A stretch of 5,948 nucleotides of DNA from the NCBI GenBank assembly GCA_020201235.1, contig JAIVHD010000043.1, forward strand, positions 1 through 5,948. The letters run 5' to 3'. Shown one piece after another: positions 1 through 5,948 of the stretch. The notes beneath the pieces were generated by a model. It worked only from the letters and a program-made list of their open reading frames with translations, was not told the origin of the DNA and ran no database searches. Within the stretch, counting starts at the first letter, position 1. The number at the start of each line of letters is the position of its first letter. The stretch is from Lysobacteraceae bacterium. Its GTDB lineage: Bacteria; Pseudomonadota; Gammaproteobacteria; Xanthomonadales; Wenzhouxiangellaceae. The translations under genes and the position numbers were made by a program.

Positions 1-120
1 CATCCTCACTGTACAGGCGAGTTCGTTTACGCTGCGCTCGGTCGCGAAAACGCCGTAATCACGGACTCTAAAACCGCCTGGCGATGATCGGGTGGCGAAT
101 AGGCCGGGTTCAGACGTTTC
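1..120. other. intergenic sequence downstream of the acyltransferase gene; weak inverted repeats only
   Basis: No coding region, tRNA or standard terminator is supported here. An imperfect stem can be drawn from 25-32 with 44-51 (seven of eight pairs, 11-base loop), and a 4-bp stem from 53-56 with 61-64. Neither is followed by a T-run on the minus strand. An 8-bp palindrome CTGTACAG lies at 9-16. A minus-strand ATG at 3-1 has GAGG directly against it, too close to be a normal ribosome site, and the window ends there. Confidence 0.4.
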
Positions 121-762
121 TTAGTCCCATGAGGCCGATTGGTGGCCGCTTGCCAGAGTCTCGATTCGCTCGCGCAATGTCGCCAGGAAGTCGTCTCCAC
201 AATCCCGGCCGTGCAACGCAGGGCCGACGTAGATGTCGAGCATGAACGGCACTAGCAGCCCTTCGCCGCGCGGCAGTGCCTTGCCCAGGCCGTGCATGAA
301 CACCGGAAAGACCGGCACGTCCGGGTACAGTCGGGCAAGTTTGGCGATGCCGCCCTTGAAGGGTCCCATCTGCTCGGGTTCGCCGCGCGAGCCTTCGGGA
401 AACAGGATCAGGATTTGCCCTGCATCCAGGGCGGCGTAACAGCCGGCCAGCGGATCGTCGTTGGCTCCGGTGCCTTTGCGCGTGATCGGCAGGATGCCGA
501 TGATCCGGGTCGAAAACCAGGACAGGAACCGGCCCTTCATGAAATAGTCTGCGGCCGCCACCGGCCGGACCTGGTGCAAAAGCCGATGCGGCAGCAGCGA
601 CATCAGCACCATCGCGTCGAGGTGGGAATTGTGATTGGCGGTGATGATGGCCGGGCCGGACCTGGGCAAGTGCTTCCGGCCGCGCACGTTCATTCCCAGG
701 ACGATGCCGACCACCGGGCGGACCATTAGCGAAAAGAACAGCCAGCGCAGAATCGCGATCAT
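121..762 (-). CDS. PlsC-like lysophospholipid acyltransferase
   Basis: A 213-residue membrane-associated acyltransferase of the PlsC/LPLAT family, likely acylating 1-acyl-glycerol-3-phosphate to phosphatidate. The catalytic H-x4-D box is His44 and Asp49 in NHNSHLD. ILPITRKG (about 90-97) matches the second block, FPEGSRG (121-127) is the phosphate-binding block, and VPVFPVFMHGLG (149-160) the fourth. Residues 5-23 form a hydrophobic N-terminal anchor. Its ATG shares one base with the ynbB-like stop (TGATG). No Shine-Dalgarno is evident (the sequence before the ATG is TTCACTACTG), so translation probably depends on coupling. It appears to be the last gene of the run, as no further gene is visible to position 1. 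Substrate is inferred: it could acylate another lysolipid. It is more likely a pathway-specific paralogue than the housekeeping plsC, judged by its neighbours. Confidence 0.92.
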   Translation of the reverse strand: MIAILRWLFFSLMVRPVVGIVLGMNVRGRKHLPRSGPAIITANHNSHLDAMVLMSLLPHRLLHQVRPVAAADYFMKGRFLSWFSTRIIGILPITRKGTGANDDPLAGCYAALDAGQILILFPEGSRGEPEQMGPFKGGIAKLARLYPDVPVFPVFMHGLGKALPRGEGLLVPFMLDIYVGPALHGRDCGDDFLATLRERIETLASGHQSASWD

Positions 763-1703
763 CAGTAGTGAAGGTAATGAATGAAATGGAAGAACAGCGG
801 CGCGGTATAGATCAGGCTGTCAATGCGGTCGAGAATACCGCCGTGACCGGGCAGCAGGCTACCGGAATCCTTGACGCCGAGATCGCGCTTCAGAGCCGAT
901 ATCGTGACATCGCCGATAAAACCGCCCATGCCGATCAGCGCACCGGCGGCGATGGCTTCTGCGTGCGAAAGCGGCGTCAGCCAGCCGGCCAGCAGCCAGG
1001 CCAGCACGATGGTGGTCACGAGCCCGCCGACCACGCCCTCGGTGGTTTTGCCGGGGCTGACGGTCGGCAGGGCCTTGTGCCGCCCGAGCAGCTTTCCCCA
1101 GCAGTACTGCGCGACGTCGTTGAACTGGGTCAGGAACACCAGATACAGCACCAATCCCGCGCCGCCGGCACCCGGATTGATCTGCTCGGGAAGAACCAGC
1201 AGGTAGGCAACATGGCTGATGCTGAAGACCATCGCCATCAGGCCCCAGTGCATGACGCCGGCCGCGCGCAGGAAGTGCCGGGTTTCTCCGGCCAACACCA
1301 TGCGCATCGGCAGCAGCAGGAACGCATACACCGGGATCAGGATGATGAACATCCCGTACCACTCCATGGCCACCAGCACATACTGCGCCGGGATGGTCAG
1401 GTAGGCCCAGAACAGCACTTGTCGGTCGGCCCGCCGCGTTGGCACGAGCGAAAAGTATTCCTTGAGCGCCATAAACGAGATGAAGGCAAAAAAGCCCAGC
1501 GAGATATTGCGCGAAAGTGCCATGGCCACGGCGAAGATGACGAACATCAGCCACCAGGACTGAATGCGCTCGACCAGTTCCCGGCGAACCGAATCCGCCA
1601 GGCGCGGTCCGGCGACGGCGATCACAAGGCTGGCCACAGACAGCAGCGCAAGAATGCCACCCAGGGCCTGAAGTACCGCAGGTTGCAAGCCCAGAAATGT
1701 CAT
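762..1703 (-). CDS. ynbB: YnbB-like phosphatidate cytidylyltransferase (CdsA family)
   Basis: A 313-residue polytopic membrane enzyme of the CdsA family, which makes CDP-diacylglycerol from phosphatidate and CTP. The CdsA signature S-x-L-K-R-x4-K-D-x-G-x2-L-P-x-H-G-G-x2-D-R-x-D is intact at 269-295. VSPGKTTEG (215-223) and the Asp-bearing FNDVAQYCWGK (about 194-204) are also present. Roughly eight hydrophobic segments can be seen. The body, including IQSWW, SFMALKEYFSL and the close SLIYTAPLFFHFI, resembles E. coli YnbB as I remember it more than the shorter housekeeping CdsA. The start at 1703 forms ATGA with the ynbA stop and has GGGGA nine bases upstream. An open frame to 1826 gives an Arg/Pro-rich extension overlapping ynbA and was rejected. 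It supplies activated lipid to the adjacent YnbA-like transferase and probably takes phosphatidate from the following acyltransferase. Confidence 0.94.
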   Translation of the reverse strand: MTFLGLQPAVLQALGGILALLSVASLVIAVAGPRLADSVRRELVERIQSWWLMFVIFAVAMALSRNISLGFFAFISFMALKEYFSLVPTRRADRQVLFWAYLTIPAQYVLVAMEWYGMFIILIPVYAFLLLPMRMVLAGETRHFLRAAGVMHWGLMAMVFSISHVAYLLVLPEQINPGAGGAGLVLYLVFLTQFNDVAQYCWGKLLGRHKALPTVSPGKTTEGVVGGLVTTIVLAWLLAGWLTPLSHAEAIAAGALIGMGGFIGDVTISALKRDLGVKDSGSLLPGHGGILDRIDSLIYTAPLFFHFIHYLHY

Positions 1704-2311
1704 GCCCGGCGGTCCCCGGCGAGCCCGCCGCGAGCGCGGTTGAGGATCGTCAGCAGCGACAGCGCGAGGACAAGCGCGAGCAGCCAGTCGGCCCAGGGGT
1801 CCAGCGCGCCGCCGAGTCCGGCCCATAGCGCCAGCGCGCCAAACACAAGCGCCCGATCACTCTTGCCCATCGGTCCATCGTAGCGACGCTCGCCAGCAAG
1901 CATCTGGCTGATGACACCGGTCATCTCAGCGATGATGCCCAGCACCACGATCAGCACGATCAGGACCGGATTCAGGCTGGCAACCAGTGCGAGCGGGAGG
2001 TACAGCGCGGCATCCGAAACGACATCGCCCAGCTCGTTGAGAAACGCGCCCAGGCGCGTCTGCTGATCGTGCTCGCGCGCCAGCATTCCGTCGATCGCGT
2101 TCAGGGCCATGCGGGCCACGAGAAATGCCGGAAGGACAAGCAGCGGCCCGGCCGCTCCGGGCCAGACGAAAAGCGCCAACCCAACCAGAGCCGAGAGCCC
2201 GGCCGCGACCACGGTAACCGCGTTGGCACGAACGCCTGCTCCGGCCATTCGCTTGACCAGCGGGCGAAGCAGGGACTGGAACGCCGGCTTCAGTTCGTAG
2301 ATGCTGGCCAA
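1700..2311 (-). CDS. ynbA: YnbA-like CDP-alcohol phosphatidyltransferase
   Basis: A 203-residue inner-membrane enzyme of the CDP-alcohol phosphatidyltransferase family, which transfers a phosphatidyl group from CDP-diacylglycerol to an alcohol, releasing CMP. The acceptor is unknown. The start is TTG at 2311: GGAG lies nine bases upstream, and the resulting N-terminus MASIYELKPAFQSLLRP resembles E. coli YnbA as I remember it. A TTG at 2326 would add five residues but lacks a ribosome site. The family motif D-x2-DG-x2-AR-x8-G-x3-D-x3-D is present at 71-96, but its first and third Asp are Asn71 and Asn92. Asp74, Gly75, Ala78, Arg79, Gly88 and Asp96 are kept, and an extra Asp100 follows one helical turn on. 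GPMGKSDRA (146-154) is a second conserved loop. About six membrane segments are visible. The stop overlaps the ynbB-like start in ATGA, so the two products are probably made together. Confidence 0.9.
   Translation of the reverse strand: MASIYELKPAFQSLLRPLVKRMAGAGVRANAVTVVAAGLSALVGLALFVWPGAAGPLLVLPAFLVARMALNAIDGMLAREHDQQTRLGAFLNELGDVVSDAALYLPLALVASLNPVLIVLIVVLGIIAEMTGVISQMLAGERRYDGPMGKSDRALVFGALALWAGLGGALDPWADWLLALVLALSLLTILNRARGGLAGDRRA
1713..1717 (-). promoter_or_regulatory. Shine-Dalgarno for the ynbB-like gene
   Basis: GGGGA lies nine bases before the ATG at 1703, within the ynbA-like coding end. With the ATGA overlap it supports translational coupling and the short form of the protein. 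Confidence 0.5.
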
Positions 2312-2367
2312 GGTCGCAGGCTCCAAAGAAGTTCGATCTTTTGGCGCGTGCGCCTTTCTGCTCTCAT
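2290..2367 (-). CDS. candidate 25-codon leader/coupling ORF between DUF885 and ynbA
   Basis: A short ORF begins with an ATG that overlaps the DUF885 stop codon as ATGA. It has GAGG seven bases upstream (2375-2378). Its translation is MRAERRTRQKIELLWSLRPW and five more residues, and it is very basic at its N-terminus. It stops at 2290-2292, about 20 bases inside the ynbA-like gene in a different frame, so ribosomes translating it would pass over the ynbA start. This could deliver ribosomes from DUF885 to ynbA across the 52-base gap. I recognise no protein family. The alternative is chance: the SD match is only four bases, and the ATG may be incidental. Confidence 0.3.
   Translation of the reverse strand: MRAERRTRQKIELLWSLRPWPASTN
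2321..2324 (-). promoter_or_regulatory. Shine-Dalgarno that fixes the TTG start of the ynbA-like gene
   Basis: GGAG is nine bases before the TTG at 2311. No comparable site precedes the alternative TTG at 2326, and no ATG or GTG is available in that frame before the upstream stop at 2378-2380. Confidence 0.6.
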
Positions 2368-4166
2368 TGTGCCGCCTCTATGATGCGGTCGATGCCGCTG
2401 CGATCCCCGGTTAACTGCCAGTGGATGAGCGACATCGGGATCACGCCGGCGGCATTGAACGCTTCGAAAAATTCCTTGAGCACGAACGGTTCGCCCTGCT
2501 CCATCTTCTGGCGCGCGTACAGGCTGATCATCTGATCGAGTTGGTGCTTGCCGGTGACGTAGCTGGTGCCGTAGCCGGGCTGGCGCAGATAGAGCTGCTG
2601 CTCAAACGCCAGCAGGTTCATGTGGTCGGTATAACCCTCGTCGCCCTCGGCGCTGAAGTCGCCGGTGTCGATCTGCTCGAGATCGCGATTCATCCACTGG
2701 CGCGGCGTCCAGCGGGCATGGAATTCGGCCGCCTCGGTCATGGACTTGCGGTTGGCGTGGGCGTCGAGCGAGCCCAGGCCGCGTGCGGCGCGCTGGGCCA
2801 GCAGGATCCACACGATCTCGCGGGCGCGAGGATGCGCGTCGTGCAGGCCAGCATGCAGGGTTAGTTCTTCGAACCCGGTGGCCATGCCTTCGGCGCGGCT
2901 GGTGAAGATGTTGAACAGCAACGGTTCACGCCGCAACGGGCTTGCGTGCGGCTCCTCGTGCATCCGGGCCAGGTCGAACCAGTGGTAGAAGTGGGTATAA
3001 AGCGGCGTCGGATCGAGGTGCGAGCCGATGGTGAAGAAGTTGCGTCGCTCCGGCGCAACATATTCGCCGAGCCGGGCGCGCAGTGCAGCGTCCATCCAGG
3101 GCTCGACGCGCAGGACTTCGGACTGTTCAAGGAATTGCATCAGCCGGGTGGCCGAGCGATCGGCCAGCCGATCGTAGCTTTCCGAATCGGTGACCGGTTG
3201 CAGCTCCGGGCGTTGGAGGTTGCGCTGTTCTTCCATCTGCAGTGACGACCAGGCGCGATGGAGTTCACGCTCGAGCAGGCGCTTTTCATCATGCCAGGTC
3301 ATCGGCACATACCAGACTTGCTGCAGGTGCCAGGTGTAGTCTTCGACGCTCACACCCGAAGGCCCGGTCTTGTCAAGTGCCTGACGCTCCAGCCAGGCAA
3401 CGAACTGATCGGTGGCGTCGATCGCGGTATTGACGGCGGTAATCAGGTCGTTATCGATTTCATCGGAGAATCGATCGCGCAACTTGACGAGGTCATCGCC
3501 CTGCTGACGCAGGTTGTAGATGCCGCTGATCCACAGGTCGCGGGCATTGCCGGTCAGGTTGTCACGCGCCTGCTCAAGCAACGGCGGAATCACCTCGAGG
3601 TCGGATCGAAGGCGTTGTTGTTCGGTTTCCGACAAGGGGAAATCATAAGTCCACAGCTCAAGCAGCCCGTGGTGGGTCGGGCCCTCGTGGGCCGGGGTGT
3701 CACTCTGATAGGTCCATACGGTCTGGTAGAAGGCCGGATCGCGCTGCCAGGGCCGAAGGACGCGGGTGTGGAAGTCCAGGCCGTTGATCTCGGCGCGCAG
3801 CAGGTGCCAGTCGATCTGACGCTCGATTGGCCAGTCATCCATCCCGATGGCGTTGAGTCGTTCGCGAAAACGCGAAATGCCTAAGTGCACCTGCGCCATG
3901 CGCTCGGCTGAATAGTCCGGTGCGCCGTTGTTCAGCGGTGGCTGTTCGAACTGCCGCCAGTCCTCGAACAGTTCGACCAGTTGATCGAATCCGGGTGCTT
4001 GTTCAGTCATCTTGCGGACTTCGGGAGACTCGGCCATGGCTTGGGTAAAACTGAGAAAGGTCGTGACAATCATGATCGATGCGGCCGTGACGCTGATCAT
4101 CCGGCAGCGGATTGTTGAGCCGCTTGTGGCGTTTTGTCCGCGCTGCGGGGAGACAGGTTCATTCAT
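2364..4166 (-). CDS. DUF885-family secreted protein, divergent (zinc motif absent)
   Basis: A 600-residue protein of the DUF885 family, whose members are mostly presumed zinc-dependent carboxypeptidase-like enzymes. The start at 4166 is chosen because it forms an ATGA overlap with the upstream peptidase stop and has AGGA nine bases upstream. The longer open frame to 4295 lies within the upstream gene and looks non-coding. A signal peptide spans residues 1-45, with likely cleavage after TQAMA. The C-terminal half carries family landmarks: SRAEGMATGFEE (about 423-434), LLAQRAARGLGSLDAHAN (about 455-472), QPGYGTSYVTGK (529-540), and a closing FNAAGVIPMSLIHWQLTG. The HExxPGH motif of classical members is not present. 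At the corresponding place the protein reads MHEEPHASP (402-410). It is therefore either a variant metallopeptidase with different ligands or not a peptidase. Pairing with an S9 peptidase suggests a periplasmic or surface role in peptide use, which is inference. Confidence 0.88.
   Translation of the reverse strand: MNEPVSPQRGQNATSGSTIRCRMISVTAASIMIVTTFLSFTQAMAESPEVRKMTEQAPGFDQLVELFEDWRQFEQPPLNNGAPDYSAERMAQVHLGISRFRERLNAIGMDDWPIERQIDWHLLRAEINGLDFHTRVLRPWQRDPAFYQTVWTYQSDTPAHEGPTHHGLLELWTYDFPLSETEQQRLRSDLEVIPPLLEQARDNLTGNARDLWISGIYNLRQQGDDLVKLRDRFSDEIDNDLITAVNTAIDATDQFVAWLERQALDKTGPSGVSVEDYTWHLQQVWYVPMTWHDEKRLLERELHRAWSSLQMEEQRNLQRPELQPVTDSESYDRLADRSATRLMQFLEQSEVLRVEPWMDAALRARLGEYVAPERRNFFTIGSHLDPTPLYTHFYHWFDLARMHEEPHASPLRREPLLFNIFTSRAEGMATGFEELTLHAGLHDAHPRAREIVWILLAQRAARGLGSLDAHANRKSMTEAAEFHARWTPRQWMNRDLEQIDTGDFSAEGDEGYTDHMNLLAFEQQLYLRQPGYGTSYVTGKHQLDQMISLYARQKMEQGEPFVLKEFFEAFNAAGVIPMSLIHWQLTGDRSGIDRIIEAAQ
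2375..2378 (-). promoter_or_regulatory. Shine-Dalgarno for the candidate leader ORF
   Basis: GAGG, seven bases from the ATG at 2367. It falls within the final DUF885 codons (Glu-Ala-Ala-Gln-stop), so its presence may also reflect coding constraints. Confidence 0.35.
4032..4166 (-). other. signal peptide of the DUF885 protein
   Basis: The first 45 residues have a long polar lead, then Arg20, Cys21 and Arg22, then a hydrophobic core (about 23-40) and a small-residue end AMA followed by Glu, which fits signal peptidase I cleavage after Ala45. The lead of about 22 residues before the core is longer than usual. A start at the internal ATG at 4100 (Met23) would give a compact signal peptide, but I see no ribosome binding site before it. 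A lipoprotein is unlikely because no lipobox is seen: Cys21 precedes the hydrophobic core. Confidence 0.7.
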
Positions 4167-5948
4167 GGAGTGGAGTCCTGTGCAGGGCTGATTGGCTGCG
4201 AGTGGCTCGGTTGCGGGCCCGGCGGAACGTGGCGGCGGAAAAAGTCCTCGAGCTTGCCGAAGGTGTAGCGGGCGTAGTGTTCGGGTTCGGCCCACCAGTG
4301 GGCGGCGTTCGGCATCGAGATCAGGTCGAAGTCCTTGCCCAGCAGCATCAGTTTATCGGCCATCATCAGGGTGGTCTTGTAGGGCACGATATCGTCGTGC
4401 ATGCCGTGGATGATCAGCAGTGGATCGGCCAGCTTGTCGCCGAGGTCGAGCAGGCTGCCGTCGGCGAAGATTTCCGGATGGGTATCAGGACGCCGCGTCA
4501 GGTGCTGGTCGAAGCCGGTGAAATGCCAGATATCGGTAGCCGGCGCGCCGGCTACGCCGCCGGCGAAGACACCGGGATGCTTGAACAACGCGGCCAGCAC
4601 CATCAGCCCGCCGTAGCTGTTGCCCCATAGCCCGATGCGGTCGCTGTCGACGTAATCGAGCGTGCCGAGGTAGTCCACGGCACTGATCAGGTCTTCCAGA
4701 TCATCCCTGCCCCAGTCACCCTGGAACGCTTCGCGGAAGTCCACGCCGTAGCCGACGCTGCCGCGCAGGTCGACCTGCATGTGAATGTAGTCGCCGGTCA
4801 GTGCCAGGCGCTGCTGCAGGTTGGTGGTCGGCCGGTCACTGTCCCAGGCATTGCGCACAGTGTTCGAGTAGATGTTGCCGATCAGGACCGGATACGCCTT
4901 GCCAGGCTGCATATCGCGGGGGAGAACCAGCCGGGCATGCAACGTGTAATCATCGATGCGACTGGGAAAGGTTACGTAGCGCGGCTCGATCCAGTCGTAG
5001 TGGTCGAACTCCGGTGGCGGCGAGTGGGTCACGCGGGTCGATGCGGTGTCGCCCGTGACCGCGCCGACGTAGAGCTCGGCCGGTTGACTGTCGCTCGACA
5101 TCACCGAGGCGAAGTGACGGCCATCGGGTGAGACCACCGGTTCGTGAACGCCCGCGCGCTGTGTGACGCGAACCGGCTCGCGGTCGGATTCGAGCCGGTA
5201 GAGATGGCGCTCGTACGGGCTCTTGCGCGTGGCCACGAAGAACAGCGCATTGTCCGGGCCGCCGATATCGACATAGGCGGACGAATAGCTGCCAGCCACA
5301 TCGTAATGACCGGCGGTCAGGATTTGCGGCTGGTCACCTTCAAGCTCCAGACCATAGAGACGATAATGGTCGTCGGTGTCGCCGATGAAAATCACGCCGT
5401 CGCCATCGGCTCGCCAAAGCGCCCGGAAGATCGGGTAGATTCGACGAGGCCGATGGTCGTGCCACAGCTCGCGGATCTCGTCAGTCTCGGCGCTGGCGAT
5501 GCGCAGCCAGCGGTCCTCGCCGACGTCGCTGCCCTGGTGAATCAGCAGCTCCGGCCGTTGGGGCGCCCACGAAAACTCGTGGAAAAGTCGTTGTCGGGGG
5601 TGAGCCAGATCAAGCCGACGAGTGGCCTGGTCTCTGGTATCGAAGATCGACAGATTGCGCACCAGGTCGCGGTCGCCGGGATAGGGCCGACGGACCTCGT
5701 GCAGAAACGGCTCGTCGCCGTGCAGATAGGACGGAATCGGGACACGCCGCACTTCCGTCCGAACAACCGTTTCGAAAGCAATGTAGCGCCCGTTGGCCGA
5801 CCACTCGAAGCGACTGACCTCGATGTCCGGCCGGGTGAAGGCACCGATTGGGACGCGGCCGATACCTGGTTGGCCGATCTCGGTTACCCGCGTGGTCTCG
5901 CCGCGGTCGAAATCGTAAACCCACAAGTCGTGCCGCTCGATGTAGGCA
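4163..5948 (-). CDS. S9-family serine peptidase (prolyl oligopeptidase / DPP IV type), 5' end outside window
   Basis: This is the C-terminal part (594 residues) of a serine peptidase that cleaves short peptides, probably after proline or a similar residue. Numbering is from the first whole codon at the right edge. Residues 1 to about 310 show beta-propeller blades, for example FEWSANGRYIAFET and VVSPDGRHFASV. The alpha/beta-hydrolase domain runs from about 330 to 575. The triad is visible: nucleophile Ser444 in GNSYGG, Asp518/Asp519 in HGMHDDIVP, and His550 in NAAHWW. The oxyanion region DLRGSVGYG and the GDWGRDDLEDL stretch are also typical of the family. The frame stays open to the window edge, and the TTG at 5926 is an internal Leu (context ERHDLWVYDFD), not a start. 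The C-terminal tail of about 20 residues is Pro/Ser-rich. The stop overlaps the next gene's ATG. Export is likely from family habit, but the N-terminus is not visible. The exact S9 subfamily cannot be assigned from this fragment. Confidence 0.93.
   Translation of the reverse strand, partial: AYIERHDLWVYDFDRGETTRVTEIGQPGIGRVPIGAFTRPDIEVSRFEWSANGRYIAFETVVRTEVRRVPIPSYLHGDEPFLHEVRRPYPGDRDLVRNLSIFDTRDQATRRLDLAHPRQRLFHEFSWAPQRPELLIHQGSDVGEDRWLRIASAETDEIRELWHDHRPRRIYPIFRALWRADGDGVIFIGDTDDHYRLYGLELEGDQPQILTAGHYDVAGSYSSAYVDIGGPDNALFFVATRKSPYERHLYRLESDREPVRVTQRAGVHEPVVSPDGRHFASVMSSDSQPAELYVGAVTGDTASTRVTHSPPPEFDHYDWIEPRYVTFPSRIDDYTLHARLVLPRDMQPGKAYPVLIGNIYSNTVRNAWDSDRPTTNLQQRLALTGDYIHMQVDLRGSVGYGVDFREAFQGDWGRDDLEDLISAVDYLGTLDYVDSDRIGLWGNSYGGLMVLAALFKHPGVFAGGVAGAPATDIWHFTGFDQHLTRRPDTHPEIFADGSLLDLGDKLADPLLIIHGMHDDIVPYKTTLMMADKLMLLGKDFDLISMPNAAHWWAEPEHYARYTFGKLEDFFRRHVPPGPQPSHSQPISPAQDSTP
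4176..4179 (-). promoter_or_regulatory. Shine-Dalgarno for the DUF885 gene
   Basis: AGGA sits nine bases before the ATG at 4166, inside the last codons of the S9 peptidase gene. Together with the ATGA stop/start overlap it selects 4166 over the longer frame starting at 4295. Confidence 0.6.
4536..4555. repeat. perfect 20-bp palindrome inside the S9 peptidase gene
   Basis: GTAGCCGGCGCGCCGGCTAC equals its own reverse complement over all 20 bases. It encodes VAGAPA (visible residues 465-470) just after the nucleophile region. It is GC-rich and coding, so it may reflect codon bias around a conserved Gly-Ala-Pro segment and not a binding site or hairpin with a role. Confidence 0.6.

Noticed and set aside
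42..53. 12-base match TCGCGAAAACGC also found at 3862-3873
   Set aside because: One copy is coding, the flanks differ, and a match this short is expected by chance in GC-rich DNA.
65..75. Minus-strand GTTTTAGAGTC resembling the start of a type II CRISPR repeat
   Set aside because: It occurs once, with no repeated units, spacers or cas genes in the window.
1704..1826. N-terminal extension of the ynbB-like protein by 41 residues
   Set aside because: The extension is an Arg/Pro-rich translation of the ynbA end in another frame. The ATG at 1703 has the stop-start overlap and a ribosome site.
768..1883. Long plus-strand open frame (371 codons) opposite the ynbB-like gene
   Set aside because: Its translation is rich in His, Gln, Arg and Gly with no family resemblance, while the opposite strand carries an intact CdsA signature. 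It is a high-GC antisense shadow.
3861..3876. Perfect 6-bp inverted repeat TTCGCG-AAAA-CGCGAA
   Set aside because: It lies in the DUF885 coding region (Arg-Glu-Arg segment) with a short stem and no T-run, so codon use explains it.
3258..3884. Plus-strand open frame of 208 codons opposite the DUF885 gene
   Set aside because: No recognisable motif, and it lies wholly inside a well-supported gene on the other strand.
4167..4295. N-terminal extension of the DUF885 protein by 43 residues
   Set aside because: It would bury the signal peptide far from the N-terminus and overlap the S9 gene by over 100 bases. The ATG at 4166 fits better.
4112..4630. Plus-strand open frame of 172 codons across the DUF885/S9 junction
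   Set aside because: It opposes the conserved hydrolase catalytic region, and its translation has no family signature.

Overview
The window is a gene-dense, high-GC stretch in which every gene I can support lies on the minus strand. Read in the direction of transcription (high to low coordinates) the order is: an S9-family serine peptidase cut by the right window edge, a secreted DUF885-family protein, a short candidate leader ORF, a YnbA-like CDP-alcohol phosphatidyltransferase, a YnbB-like phosphatidate cytidylyltransferase, and a PlsC-like acyltransferase. The protein families, codon use and signal peptide type suggest a Gram-negative gammaproteobacterium, perhaps near Lysobacterales or Chromatiales. 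That placement is inference, because no taxonomic marker is present.

Layout: 4163-5948 encodes the C-terminal 594 residues of a prolyl-oligopeptidase-type enzyme, with part of the beta-propeller and the whole alpha/beta-hydrolase domain. Its stop codon overlaps the start of the DUF885 gene (2364-4166) in an ATGA junction. After DUF885 there is a gap of 52 nt to the ynbA-like gene (1700-2311). The gap contains a 25-codon ORF with its own Shine-Dalgarno sequence, and this ORF again begins in an ATGA overlap. The ynbA-like and ynbB-like genes (762-1703) overlap in ATGA, and ynbB and the acyltransferase gene (121-762) share one base in TGATG. Positions 1-120 have no supported gene, only weak inverted repeats.

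The three low-coordinate genes form a miniature phospholipid pathway: acylation of lysophosphatidate to phosphatidate, activation with CTP to CDP-diacylglycerol, and transfer of the phosphatidyl group to an alcohol. The last two match, from memory, the E. coli YnbA/YnbB pair of unknown product and not the housekeeping PgsA/PssA/CdsA set. The YnbA-like enzyme has Asn at two of the four usual catalytic Asp positions. The two high-coordinate genes look like an exported peptide-degrading pair, although the DUF885 member lacks the zinc-peptidase motif usual in that family. The overlaps suggest one operon, but nothing in the sequence ties the peptidase and lipid functions together mechanistically.
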